NCBI RefSeq assembly: GCF_012489685.1
Contig: NC_080046.1
Coordinates: 45,409,176 to 45,473,175 of the forward strand
Source of the DNA: Lotus japonicus
Taxonomy: Eukaryota; Streptophyta; Magnoliopsida; Fabales; Fabaceae
DNA length: 64,000 nt
Direction of reading: 5' to 3'
The notes beneath the pieces were generated by a model. The model made no database searches. It had not been told where the DNA came from and saw only the letters and a program-made list of their open reading frames with translations. How positions within the stretch are numbered: the first letter of the stretch is position 1; each line of letters opens with the position of its first letter. Of the stretch, positions 1 to 11,407 are shown piece by piece. The translations under genes and the position numbers were made by a program.

Positions 1-1279
1 GTGATAACTGATGAAGTGGCCAATTTAAGGATTACCACACTCAAAATTAAAGCATGATGCAAATAGATTAATTTTCAAAGTTATGCTTAAGAACTCTAAA
101 GAAAAGGGGGAAATGTAATACTATAAAGTTTCTGGATGAGCATAGGACCAGAGAGGGGCTAAGCTCACTTTGTGGATCAAATGTAAACGGTCTTACTTTA
201 CATTTTTGTAAGAAACCGATTTCACGACTCGAATATGTGACATGGCAACAACATTATGCTTAAGAACTCTAGAATTCATAAATTAGTTGTAGACCTCTGC
301 TTTAGAATTTAGATATATGATTCTGCTTTAGAAGAAAAACCTGACATAGACTATATAATTCATCTTTATATCATCTGAATTCTTTGATTTGGTTATGATT
401 TGGAATTTCTGAGAGGAAGGGATTATTGCTGAGGCTTCAATTTGTATTTTTCTTTTCTTGGAACAACTATTGCAGCTACACATTACCCCGTTGTTCATTT
501 TAGATGAAACCATTTCATTAAAAATTTCAAAGCTGTGCATGTAAAGTTTGTTAACCAATAACCCCTTGCTCTCAGAGATTCCAAATCATTGGTTTCATAG
601 AAGAGAGACCATAACTGAAGTGTTACATAATGGTGGTGTGACTTAAAAGGGATTTCTAACAGTTAATGGGATATTTAGCTTTTTAGTTCCAGAAAGAAAA
701 TGTAAGACGTTAAAAATTTCAAGATGTTAATAAGAAATTAAGTTGTGTTTGTGTGAGAGGAGAAGATCATAGATTATGAGTAAATCATTATGGATAGGGT
801 ATGTTGTATGAGATTTACTTGACAGACACTAACAAATTGGCAAAATGTGATTTAGATTTGTTTGAATCTAACTTGTGCAATATGATTTAGAGCAAGAAGA
901 TATTTCTGTAAGCACCTAATCCTCTTTTCCTTCCAGCGAATTGTCACACCACGCTCCTCGCCGGTTCCAGTGCCATTGCAAGCCCTTTGTGCAGAGGTAA
1001 GGTTACAACTTCTCTAAATAGTTTGTTTTTTGCCCTGTTTTTGCATTTGTCCTATGAAGAATTGGCACTTAGGATCTCATACAAGAAAATATATGTATTA
1101 CCTACACACCTGGACTTGTGATGAACAAATCATTTTTTGTGCTTGTCATGAATGAAACTTGCGCAACACTTAGGAAGGGAACATGAAAGCATTGTTCAGA
1201 CTTTAGCAGTTTAGCGATAAGAATTTTGTTTCCTAAATTTATATTCCCGAAGAAAAAATATTCTCTTGTTTCCTCAATT
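1..1279. other. Left flank, AT-rich, no supported gene
   Basis: No open frame of note on either strand. The only coding-like segment is a 60-base stretch at 937-996 with splice-like borders, listed separately. The rest looks like intron or intergenic DNA to the left of a Mutator-like element. Confidence 0.5.
937..996 (+). other. Candidate isolated exon
   Basis: A 60-base segment is preceded by a pyrimidine-rich tract ending ttccag and followed by gtaagg, a good splice donor. One frame is open for exactly 20 codons (RIVTPRSSPVPVPLQALCAE) and its base composition is richer in G+C than the surroundings. It could be an internal exon of a host gene running off the left edge, or a captured exon. 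I do not recognise the peptide and found no partner exon, so this is weak. Confidence 0.2.
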
Positions 1280-1586
1280 GGTCTTTAATTTCGAAACCAG
1301 ATAGTGCATCTTTCATAATTGATTTATATCTGAAATGGTGACCAGATGTTTACAGACATGCCCATGTTTTAAACATGAACTATCCATCCATATACAGTCA
1401 ATTCAGATTAACCTTATCCACTTAATTGACTCAAATACCAATTTGTGGTAAATGTTAATTAGTCAAAGTTTAAGAATGGTGTCAAAATATTCATCCAAGT
1501 CTAGGGTCATAGTCTATTAAAAATACCCTTACTTAAAAGCAACTTCCCGCAAAGTCGGACATTACTACCCAAGTATATGTAATAAC
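1280..1586 (+). repeat. Left long inverted repeat of the Ulp1 MULE
   Basis: Reverse complement aligns over about 300 bases with 9408-9725, at perhaps 75-80% identity by eye. The inner edge is at 'gtatatgtaataac' (about 1586). Similarity fades toward 1280, so the outer edge is approximate. Confidence 0.75.
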
Positions 1587-1768
1587 TATAATGTGATAAT
1601 TTGGAGTTAGGATAAAGGACCAAACTTTTTATAGCATTATGTGAATACACATTGTATTTGTATTTTATACATAATCATTTTATGATTTTATAGGTTGCAC
1701 ATTGAATTAGTATTCCCTTCCAACCCAAGGCGGGCAAGTGAGAGCTTTGACCTTAGTGTGTTGTTATC

Positions 1769-4058
1769 ATGAAGCGTTCCAAGTCACAAGGCGGGCATCA
1801 GGTATGAAATCATGGTGGACGTTTTGATATCTAATGTCACTAATGTTGTTGTGTTTTTTAAATTGTTGATGTTGGTCATTTTAGGTACGCCTAAGGAATA
1901 AGTGTGGAACCTGCTACATATTAAGAGCCAATAACCAGTTGAGAGACCCGAAAGCAGATAAGCGTTTGACCCAATTGATAAGTCAACGAATTGAGGCTAC
2001 GCCGTTCAAATGGTGCTTGTACCTAGAGGAAAAAATAAGTATATCTGGTATATTCTTGAGAGAATTGATTAGCAGGTGGTCACCAGACGGTGGTGGATTT
2101 AGAGTAGGAACTAGGGTTATACATTTCACTCCTCTAGATGTATGCTTTGCGCTTGGGTTGTGCATCTCAGGTGAACCAGTGGAGCGTAATGAAGAAGCAG
2201 AGTCTCAAACTAGAGCTTTATTTGTTGATGATCGCGTCACTTTGGAGGTGATATATGAAAACCTAGAACTCTGTATGAACGAAGGACGTGTGGATGATTT
2301 TTGTAGGTTATACATCATTCTTGCGTTTGCGGATTTCTACTTTCCAAATACATCTGACTTTGTGAACATGAGTATGTTTAGACTATTAGATGAGTTGGAC
2401 TCCCTTCATCGGTATAATTGGGGTATGGCAGTGCATGACAATTTAGTGTTTAGTTTGAATCGGGCTGCAAAAAACTTCAATGAGTCCAAGAATAGTGAAG
2501 ACTTATGGGTTTCAGGTTGTGTAGCTGCATTGCAGGTACATATATGTATAATATGTGATGTACATGTTTTAGTATTTTAATTTGTCATTTGCATGATATG
2601 CTGTTGTCAATTCTGGTTTAGGTGTGGGCAGTTGAACACCTACAAATGAGGCCAACAAATACTATGCATGACATTAAGTTTCCACGGGTACTGAGTTGGG
2701 TCCACCTTGGGATAAAGAAGAGGTTAATAACTTGTGCATTCGACATAATGTAAGTGTTGTTAAATGTTCATTCCACGTGGTTACGATGTGATTGTTTATT
2801 ATTCATGTTATAGTCTTCATCGTTGTACTATATCTCTTAGGTACAAGAAAACCTGGTTATTAGCAATGAAGATCGTGACTACGATGTTTTAAGGGAAGCC
2901 CTTGCATTGACAAAAGATGGTTTTTGTGAAATCCCAAATCCGTCTTTTGCCGTAGAGGGTTGCCATTATGGGTATCAAGTGCTTGAGGAGGAAAATAGAC
3001 AATTGAAGGAGCAAGTTGTAAGGCTGGAGAAGGATGTGGTCTTCATTAAAGAAATATTACGTGAACAAGGATTACTAGGTCAAGAAACAAATCGAGGTTC
3101 GATGTCATTGTCGCCAACAATAAAGGTAGAAGAAGACATCCTGCAAAAGGTGTATAATTACTACATCAAAAGAAACATGACGAGAAATACGAGATCAGCC
3201 TCATCCGAGTACAAATCTGAGTACGCTTCTATTACAAAACTTTAATGGCACCTGCACACACAATCTATTTGTAATTTTGTTTAACACATACATTTTGTTT
3301 ATTTTTTCCTATTGCTTTGGTGTTAGAGTTTTGGTCCGCATGTTCGATCAACACTTAACACGTGCTGATGTTTATTGCATGAGACCAAGAGAATGGGTGA
3401 ATAACTTTGTTAGTGCTCACACCTTTACCTTATTTAATATCTTTTTTTTGTACAATGTGAAAGCATGAGTGAATGTATCACATTTACTTGCTAATGAATT
3501 CAACTTGCAGATCTTCATGCTTGCTCCAAAATTTCTCATGGCTGAGCAAAAAACATTAAACAACAATCTCAGCCGTTACATTTTTTGTGCTTCACTTGTT
3601 GTGAGTATAAGCATCTTTACTTTTTTTTCTTCCTTCATTTTGGCTTGTATAAAGAATCTTTTGATTATTCATATAGCGGATTCAAGTGTAAGATCCATTT
3701 GTTCCAATATTGTAGGAAGAAATTAGTAGTGAATTAGCTGCTTTTCAGAGTGGGACTCAGGTATGTTGGAATGAGAAGAAGCTGTTTTCATCTATAGTAA
3801 ATGATATTGAACTTGTCAACACAATGAGGCATTGCAAATTGGTAAGTTTTAATGTGTAGTCTTTATTATTTATAATTGTATCTGTTATTTGAAATAACTA
3901 ATGTTAAGTTGGAATTACAGATATTTGCACCTGCTTTGTTTGATTGTCATTGGTTTTGTTATGTTTTGGATCTGGAGAAATATAAATTGTTTGTGTTGGA
4001 TTCAATGAATAGTTGCCCAACTTCGGGACAGATTGAGCTCCATAGGGTCGTGGTATAA
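1769..4058 (+). pseudogene. Ulp1/C48 protease-like transposon gene, truncated
   Basis: Spliced reading begins MKRSKSQGGHQ (1769-1801) and continues in phase in exon 1885-2535 and exon 2622-2749. These encode a plant-transposon N-terminal domain (LRELISRW, FTPLDVCFALGL). Downstream pieces are a coiled-coil-like stretch (2841-3245, VLEEENRQLKEQVVRLEKDV), then 'LTRADVYCMRPREWVNNF', 'FMLAPKFLMAEQKTL' and 'FAPALFDCHWFCYVLDL...FVLDSMNS' at about 3921-4045. The last supplies the catalytic His (HW) and Asp (LDS) of the Ulp1 cysteine-protease fold. The segment that should carry the Q..DCG active-site cysteine is absent: the coding sequence stops near 4050, where another repeat begins. My exon 2749/2841 junction is also one base out of phase. 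I infer a decayed deSUMOylase-like gene of a Mutator-like element; alternative splice choices might repair the junction but not the missing cysteine. Confidence 0.65.
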
Positions 4059-4091
4059 TACATGTTTTTTTATAATAATTGAAGCTTTTTT

Positions 4092-5826
4092 TTAGGCTTA
4101 ATTGCACTTTTGGTCCCCCAACTATTGCCTTCCTGCGAAAATCGTCCCCAAACTTCAAAATTAGCAAAAAACGTCCTTCAACTATACATGTTGTTGCACT
4201 TTTGGTCTGCCGTTTGCCTTCCGTGAGAAAACTAACGTGAGAAGCTGATGTGGCTCCCTCACGCGTGTCTCACGTGACTTTGCTTGATGACTGGACAAGT
4301 CACATGCTTCTCACGTGACTCTAAAAGGGAGTAATGGTGAAGAAGACGATGGAGGAGGGAGATGAGAATGAATAGAAAATAAGGTTTTTTCTTCTTTGGT
4401 GGCTTGTTTAATGTAGTTGGATTGTACTTTAAAAAAAGATTGTCTCGACACTTGCCAGAATGTTGATTACCATGTTTAAAACACTATTTTGATCCTACTA
4501 ATTTACTATTATGATGAGTCTTTTGATGGGGTGATTGAAAAGTATTTTAATCTTACTTTATATTCATACTAGTGCTTTATAATCTCACTTCAAAATTCAG
4601 ATGGAAGGAGAGGTAACACTCTATTTTAATCTCAGCTAATTTTAAATTAATATGACTTATAAAACTGAGATCATTATCGTAAACATTTAAAAAAATTTAA
4701 CTATTATAAAAGGAGCAAAAATAAAACTTAGATCTGTATAATATTGTAAACATTTAATAATTTTTAACTATTATAAAAGAAAAAAAATCAGGCATATGAT
4801 TATACCACCCAGAAGTGAATAAAGTTGGTTCTCTATATTTTAATAAAGGCTTATTTTTTTCTTAAATTATTCATTCCACTTCATTTTCAAACCTTAGAAA
4901 TAGAGAGCTCTTGGAGAGGATACTTTAGTCATGGAATCGATGAAGAGATACAATGAAGTGTTCAGTTCTTTTAATTTTATTTTTTTATGTTTGTAAAGTT
5001 GACACTTCAAATCTAGTTGAAAAGCTAACTGATTTCGGGAAGCTTTTAAGTTAGTTGAAATTTGTACGCTTAAATCCGAAAATTGAACGGGTCAATGATT
5101 AACGTAATAATATATACATAATCATAGAGTAGTTCGCATCATTATAAACAAGGTTTCAAAATAAGTACGCATACTTAGACAGTGGCAAAAACAAGGTTTT
5201 AGTAATGGAGTTCACATCTCCACTTCGCTGCTTACTATCCCTTTTCCAGCTCGTACACAGCTAAACACAAGCAGTGCAATTGAAGCAGGCAAGACTCAAG
5301 AATACTTCTATACTGAGTTACCCTTACCTTCGTGAGTAGTAGTGCATAGAAATCTCAGAAAATTAATCGCTTTCGTAAATGCTATGCTTCAAGATCATAG
5401 CTTCCGCTCCCCAAGACTCATGAATCTCCTCACATTAAAAGTAATCTTCTTATATATAATGAGACACATTTTACTAGTAGTGCATAGAAATCTTTCGAAA
5501 ATTACCCTTTGTTATTAGTGTTGGAGGGTGGGAATGAGAGAAAATATATAATGAGACACATTTTACTAGTTAGAATTAATAAGGACATCGTTGAAAAACA
5601 AAGTTAATAGCACATACTTTCATTTGTTTATTAAAAAAAATATCAAGAGCGTTTTTTTAAAAGCCAAATCAGCTCATTCCGTTATTTTTTTAACGTCTGA
5701 CTGACGGAGGGGTAGACGGTGCACTGTTTGAAAACATGAGGGGTAGAAACATCAACAAAAATATAATAGGGGTAGAATTTGCACAAACTTAAAACATTAT
5801 GGGTCAAAAGTGTTTTTTATCCTATT
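4092..5826. mobile_element. Repeat inserted in the Ulp1 gene (GCACTTTTGGTCC family)
   Basis: The left edge 'ggcttaattgcacttttggt' reappears at 63016 and, diverged, at 30611. The right edge (about 5750-5826) reads on the opposite strand as 'acttttgacccataatg', so the ends are loosely inverted. Inside, 5230-5330 matches part of the solo LTR near 36200-36245 (shared 'actgagttacccttacctt'), which shows nested debris. No coding capacity was seen. Borders are approximate and no target duplication was identified. Confidence 0.4.
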
Positions 5827-6463
5827 AATTTATTTCGATTTAACAATATATTGATTACAACCCACGAGCGGCTTTACCAAAATATCTTTCTTATAGGTAT
5901 ACTTCCCTCCATAACATGTTCAGTCCCGCCAAGAAATACAGCTACCGAAATTGTGCAGCTTGCCAAGACGCTAGCATGAAGAGTCCCGTTGTCGATCTAA
6001 CCTGTTGAAGGAATCCCGTTCGTCGTTGTTCCACTGTGAGTTGACCCTTCAATTTACTATTTCACTGTAATATGCTTCTCAGCCTCTGTTTCGACAATCC
6101 TGATTGGTCTCATTTCTGGTTTTTTCAAAACCCCTCCTTCTCTAGTTGTTTGCTTGTTGTATTGTTATGTCTTGATGTGTCTGGTACTCTATTCTCGTTC
6201 GGGTTTGTCTTGACATGACGTTGGGTTGTTATGTTGAATTTACTGGATAGTCTGTTCGGTTATTGGCTATTCTAGAGTGGTTCAATTGTCTGGGTAATTT
6301 CTTCCTTTATTGAATATTTCAGCGAATTAAACCGGGTAGTTTGTTTATTTATTGGCTGTTTTGGTTAATGGCATTTCTAATATTTGTCTTGCATCTATAC
6401 TTGTCCGAATTTATGGTTTATCATTTCCATGAACAGGATAATTCCCTTGCCTTGTGCTACATC

Positions 6464-8931
6464 ATGAATCCATATAGTGATCAACCTCATGTTAGTCAGT
6501 CAATTGAGGTTGATGCAGAAGTACATTGCACGGTGGAGGATACGGTGTCCTCGCCCAAAGCAACATTGGGTTCACAATCTGAAGAACAAGAGATTAAACA
6601 AGGCATGTCTTTTGTGTCTGTAGATGCACTGAAAACATTCTACCGTGATTATGGTATTAGAAAGGGGTTTGGATCAATGGTAAGAAACTCTAGAAAGGGG
6701 AAAGATGGTAAATTGAACTACATTATACTTGCATGTTCAAGAGAAGGAAATTATGTTTCAAGCAACTTGGTGGGAAAAGAGAGGCGTGCTCTTGGGAAGG
6801 AAGGGGATGGAAAGGCATTGTTATCTTATTTTACACAAATGCAACAAAAAAATAGTGATTTCTTTTACGAAATTGACTTGGATGACAACCTTTGTGTTAG
6901 AAATGTGTTTTGGGCTGATGCAAGAAGCAGGGAAATGTGTAAGTACTTCGGAGATGTTGTGTCATTTGACACAACGTACCTGACCAATAAATATGACATG
7001 CCTTTTGCTCCGTTCGTGAGTGTCAACCACCATGGGCAATCAGTTTTGTTGGGATGTGGGCTGATATCTTCGGAAGACACTAACACATTTGCATGGTTAT
7101 TTGAGACATGGAAGCGTTGTATGTTTGGAATTCCTCCTCAGGGAATTATCACAGATCAGTGCAAGGCCATGAAAAAGGCCATAGAGTTGGTCTTTCCAGA
7201 TGCCCGCCATCGGTGGTGCTTGTGGCACATAATGAAAAAAATTCCTGAAAAATTCAATGGTTATGGACAGTACAAGGAAATCAAGAAAGACATGAAAGAA
7301 GCTGTTTATGATTCATTGGATGTCACTGAATTCGATGGCCAGTGGAACACATTCATTGACAAATATGGGTTGAGGAACAATGATTGGCTAACTGGCCTAT
7401 ACTTGGAGCGGACAAGATGGGTCCCATGTTTTCTAAAGAATTATTTCTGGGCGGGGATGTCAACCACACAAAGAAGTGAAAGCATGAATGCTTTTTTCGA
7501 TGGATATATAAACTCCAAAACATCACTCCAACAATTTGTGTTGCAGTACAGTAATGCCCTCAGGGACAAGGCCGAAAAGGAGTATGAGGCTGATTTTCAA
7601 TCATCGACCACAACAATACACTGTGCAATAACTTCTGTCATTGAGAGACAATTCCAACAGCAGTACACTAATCAAAAGTTCAAGGAGGTCCAAGCTGAAT
7701 TTAGAGGAAAAATGAACTGTTTACTAAAATTCTTGTTCCAAGATGGTTCAATATGCCACTATGAAGTGACGGAAGAGATGTCTATTGTGGGGCGTATAAG
7801 GGAAGTAAATTTCAAGGTTATCTTTAATTGGGATGGTTATGATATAAGTTGCACTTGTTTATTGTTTCCGTTCAAAGGGATAATGTGCAGACATTCATTT
7901 CTGGTACTTGCAAATGAAAGGGTGAAACAGATTCCTTCAAAGTATGTCTTAGATAGATGGAGCAAAAATTTACGAAGAACACATACCAACATCAAGTGTA
8001 GTTATAATCTGAAACACATGCAGCCACAGGTGGAAAGATATGATAAGTTGTGTGATGCTTTTCATAAGGTTGCTGAGCTTGCATCTGTTTCTCATGAAGC
8101 CACTGAGTTGCTAACTGTAACTGTGCAAGATGTTGGAGAGAAGGTGAAGGCAACGATTGCTACTAGCCAAAATCAACAAGCAGAAACTCAGACAGAACAT
8201 CCACAAGGTGAACAAAGTGCAGATCAAAATCAGGCTACTACCGATGGTCAAGGTCTAATTCGTAGTCCTGTGCGTAAGCCGCGCAGGGGTCGACCTCCAT
8301 TTGAGAAAGTAGTTAAGACAAAGAAGGCGGCAAGGAACCGTCGCCAAAATGAAGTCAACAATCAAGTAAGTTGAATTAAACTATGTTATTCTGAAATTGC
8401 TATTATATCATGATTCAATTGTTTAGCTCGTGCTTAACTATTTTCCATCACTGAATTTTAATACCTTCAAATGTAACATTGACAGGACTCCTTTCCAGTG
8501 GTCTCAATCCCCGAACGGGGCGAAAGCTCGACTGTCAGATCCTCAGCTCACATAACAAATTGCGGAGCACACATAGCAACTGATCTCATGGTTCGTGTAC
8601 ACATGAAGATTAATTTTCAATTGTAATTTATTAAGTAATGGGATTCCACCCACATAGTGCAGCACTTTAGAGTTATTTCATTTGTCTTAATACTTGCATT
8701 TGCATTTGCACCGAAAAATTGGATGTTAGGTGCAATATGAACATTCAAGGATAGTTATGTTTATTTGTTTTTGTTCCTCTATAACAGATGACAAATGTTG
8801 ATGCCAATGGAAATGATGTAATATATTCACAAAATTGTTGGCCTTCACAGCTGTCAAATGTTTCAACAACTGGTTTTGTGTCATTACTTGCACCCATTCA
8901 GACTGATCTTAGTGCGAGTTATAACGCATAA
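6464..8931 (+). CDS. FAR1-related MULE transposase, 3 exons, 716 aa
   Basis: Exons 6464-8365, 8486-8590 and 8788-8931 join in phase with GT-AG introns and end in TAA. The chosen start is MNPYSDQPH at 6464; the open frame extends upstream, but only through a probable intron ending gaacag. Domains in order: a partial FAR1 DNA-binding domain (about 45-90), a MULE transposase core with D169 (SFDTTYLTNKY), D231 (IITDQ) and E339 (RSESMNAF) plus the RHRWCLWHI segment, a SWIM zinc finger C463-x-C465...C475-x-H477, and an AT-hook-like RRGRPP near 605. All three catalytic acids are present. The second, zinc-binding half of the FAR1 domain is missing, since the frame jumps from ACSREG straight to the GDGKALLSYF segment. 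Between inverted repeats and beside an Ulp1 gene it is best read as the element's transposase; a domesticated FRS gene is the alternative. Confidence 0.85.
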
Positions 8932-9318
8932 CATGTAAGTTGGGTGGAAAATCCTCATTTAATAGTACATTGACATAAAATATATGTGGTGTAATATTTA
9001 TTATTTCTTTGATGTCTCAAGTGCAGGTTGGCAGCATAAGTTATGGTTTTTATATAGTATCTTTTTTGGCAAGCTGACCAGTAGAATCAAAGACAAAATA
9101 ATGTACAGCAATATAAAGAATGTGTGATTAACTTCCACATAACCATCGGTGTTTTTTTTGTATATTTTATGTGTAAGGTATAATATATATAGAAATTTTT
9201 TGGCAAGGGAAATGGCAATGTTTTGTATTAACTACAAACGTATAGGGTTATATTCAAGGACTAACAGTTTGGCCACTTTGTACATGACAATGAAATCAGA
9301 TGTTGAGGCTTGATGCCC

Positions 9319-9342
9319 ATATATATATATATATATATATAT
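9319..9342. repeat. (AT)n microsatellite
   Basis: About 12 uninterrupted AT units lie just inside the right inverted repeat of the Ulp1 MULE. Confidence 0.9.
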
Positions 9343-9407
9343 GTTTTATGTTGTTCATTTTCAGATTTTGGTGTCAGTTGATAGATTTGTGCACATAACA
9401 GGATCAA

Positions 9408-9725
9408 ATTAGTAATTACATATATTTGGGTAGTATCATCTAACTTCGTGGGTAGTTGCTTTCAAATACGGCTATATTTAGAAGTCTTTGGTCCTAAACT
9501 TGGATGAATATTTTGAGACCATTCTTAAACTCTGTCTCATTAACATTCAGTTGTCCCACAAATTGGTATTTGAGTCAACTAAGTGGATAAGGTTAATCTG
9601 AAATTGATTGTAAGTGGATGGGTAGTTCAGGTTCAAAACATGGGTATATCTTTGTACAATTGGTTACCAAATCAGATATAAATAAATTATGATAGATAAA
9701 GATGTTTTTAATTTTGAAGTAGATT
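9408..9725 (-). repeat. Right long inverted repeat of the Ulp1 MULE
   Basis: Inverted counterpart of 1280-1586 and also the first, most diverged member of the direct-repeat series that follows. Its inner edge is near 9408 and its outer part runs into the tandem copies. Confidence 0.75.
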
Positions 9726-10812
9726 AAGAGCCTGTAATCTTAGTGGCACATAACAAAGTATCAAATTAAAGTTATTACATATACTTGGGTAGTATAGTTT
9801 AACTTCGTGGTTAGTTGCTTTCATATAAGGGCACTTCCAATAGTTTTTGGTCCAAAACTGGGATTAATATTTTGAAACCAATGTTAAACTCTGTCTAATG
9901 AAATATAGTTGTCCCACAAATTGGTATTTGAGTCAACTAAGTGGATAAGGTTAATCTAAATTTGACTGTAAGTGGATGGGTAGTTCAGGTTCAAAACATG
10001 GGTATATCTTTGTACAATTGGTTACCAAATCAGAAATAAATAAATTATGATAGATAAAGATGTTTTTAATTTTGAAGTAGATTAAGAGCCTGTAATCTCA
10101 GTGGCACATAACAAAGTATCAAATTAAAGTTATTACACATACTTGGGTAGTATAGTTTAACTTCGTGGTTAGTTGCTTTCATATAAGGCCACTTCCAATA
10201 GTTTTTGGTCCAAAACTGGGATTAATATTTTGAAACCAATGTTAAACTTTGTCAAATGAAATATAGTTGTCCCATAAATTGGTATTTGAGTCAACTAAGT
10301 GGATAAGGTTAATCTGAAATTGACTGTAAGTGGATGAGTAGTTCAGGTTCAAAACATGGGTATATCTTTGTACAATTGGTTACCAAATCAGATATAAATA
10401 AATTATGATAGATAAAGATGTTTTTAATTTTGAAGTAGATTAAGAGTCTGTAATCTCAGTGGCACATAACAAAGTATCAAATTAAAGTTATTACATATAC
10501 TTGGGTAGTATAGTTTAACTTCGTGGTTAGTTGCTTTCATATAAGGGCACTTCCAATAGTTTTTGGTCCAAAACTGGGATTAATATTTTGAAATCAATGT
10601 TAAACTCTGTCTAATGAAATATAGTTGTCCCACAAATTGGTATTTGAGTCAACTAAGTGGATAAGGTTAATCTAAATTTGACTGTAAGTGGATGGGTAGT
10701 TCAGGTTCAAAACATGGGTATATCTTTGTACAATTGGTTACCAAATCAGATATAAATAAATTATGATAGATAAAGATGTTTTTAATTTTGAAGTAGATTA
10801 AGAGCCTGTAAC
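9701..10812. repeat. 358-bp tandem array of the MULE terminal repeat
   Basis: The marker 'gatgtttttaattttgaagt' recurs at 9701, 10059, 10417 and 10775, a constant spacing of 358 bases. This gives three complete units plus a partial one ending near 10812. Units are nearly identical by eye and much closer to each other than to the 9408-9700 copy or the left end, so amplification is recent relative to the element. No coding sequence is convincing. Confidence 0.9.
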
Positions 10813-11407
10813 CGACCACACTGAGGTAATTTGTTGGAATCCACGACCAAGAATCATTTGTATTTTGAATCATTTGTATTTTGATGAGTTGGTGTTGTGA
10901 TTTCAAATTTAGGGTTTCAAATTTAGGTATTTCAGATTAGGTTAGGTTTCGAATCCCTTTTTATGAGTTGATTTTGTGAAATTTCATTTGTATTGTGATT
11001 TCTGGGGTTTTTGGGGTTCTGAGGTGCGAATTTGGGGATATTTGCACTCTGAATCTTGAAGATTCGGAATGGTTCAGGACTTCAAGATTCGGAATGGTTC
11101 AGGACTTCAAGATTCGGACTTGAGAGATTTAGTACTGTCTCTATGACAGTAACTCCTATTGCTTCTGTTATTGTTTTTCGTGATAAGATGAATGGGGTGA
11201 AGATAATTTCCATGCTTTTGGCTATCTTAGGGTAGTGGTTAAGGACATAACCAACTAGAGATTTCACATTTGAATTTCATAACATTATTTGAATTGTATT
11301 GAAATTTCATAACATTAGTTTACTGTGTATACTTGTGGATTGCTTCAACTAGTTAGTTACTCATTACATAGCTATTAATCTGTTTTCCTTATTTTTTCTG
11401 ATAGATT
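10813..11407. promoter_or_regulatory. Upstream region of the mobile-domain gene
   Basis: AT-rich spacer with no gene. At 11051-11122 a 26-base unit containing 'ttcaagattcggaatggttc' is repeated about 2.5 times. These resemble the CTTCAA..TTCGGA repeats near 13.95, 14.4, 17.8 and 19.3 kb. A pyrimidine-rich leader ends 'ctgatag' just before the start codon. A promoter role is inferred from position only. Confidence 0.35.

Larger units (their letters stand above)
1280..9725 (+). mobile_element. Mutator-like element with Ulp1 and FAR1-transposase genes
   Basis: The two ends carry long inverted repeats: 1280-1586 reads, on the other strand, like 9408-9725 (shared blocks include the 'tatacttgggtagta' type segment, 'attggtatttgagtcaa' and 'gtggataaggttaatctga'). 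Between them lie an Ulp1-protease-like gene and a FAR1/MULE transposase gene, both on the + strand. This combination is known for autonomous plant Mutator-like elements that carry an Ulp1 domain gene (Kaonashi-type). Exact termini and the expected 9-bp target duplication could not be fixed, partly because the right end is followed by tandem copies of itself. A further repeat (4092-5826) is inserted in the Ulp1 gene. Confidence 0.7.
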
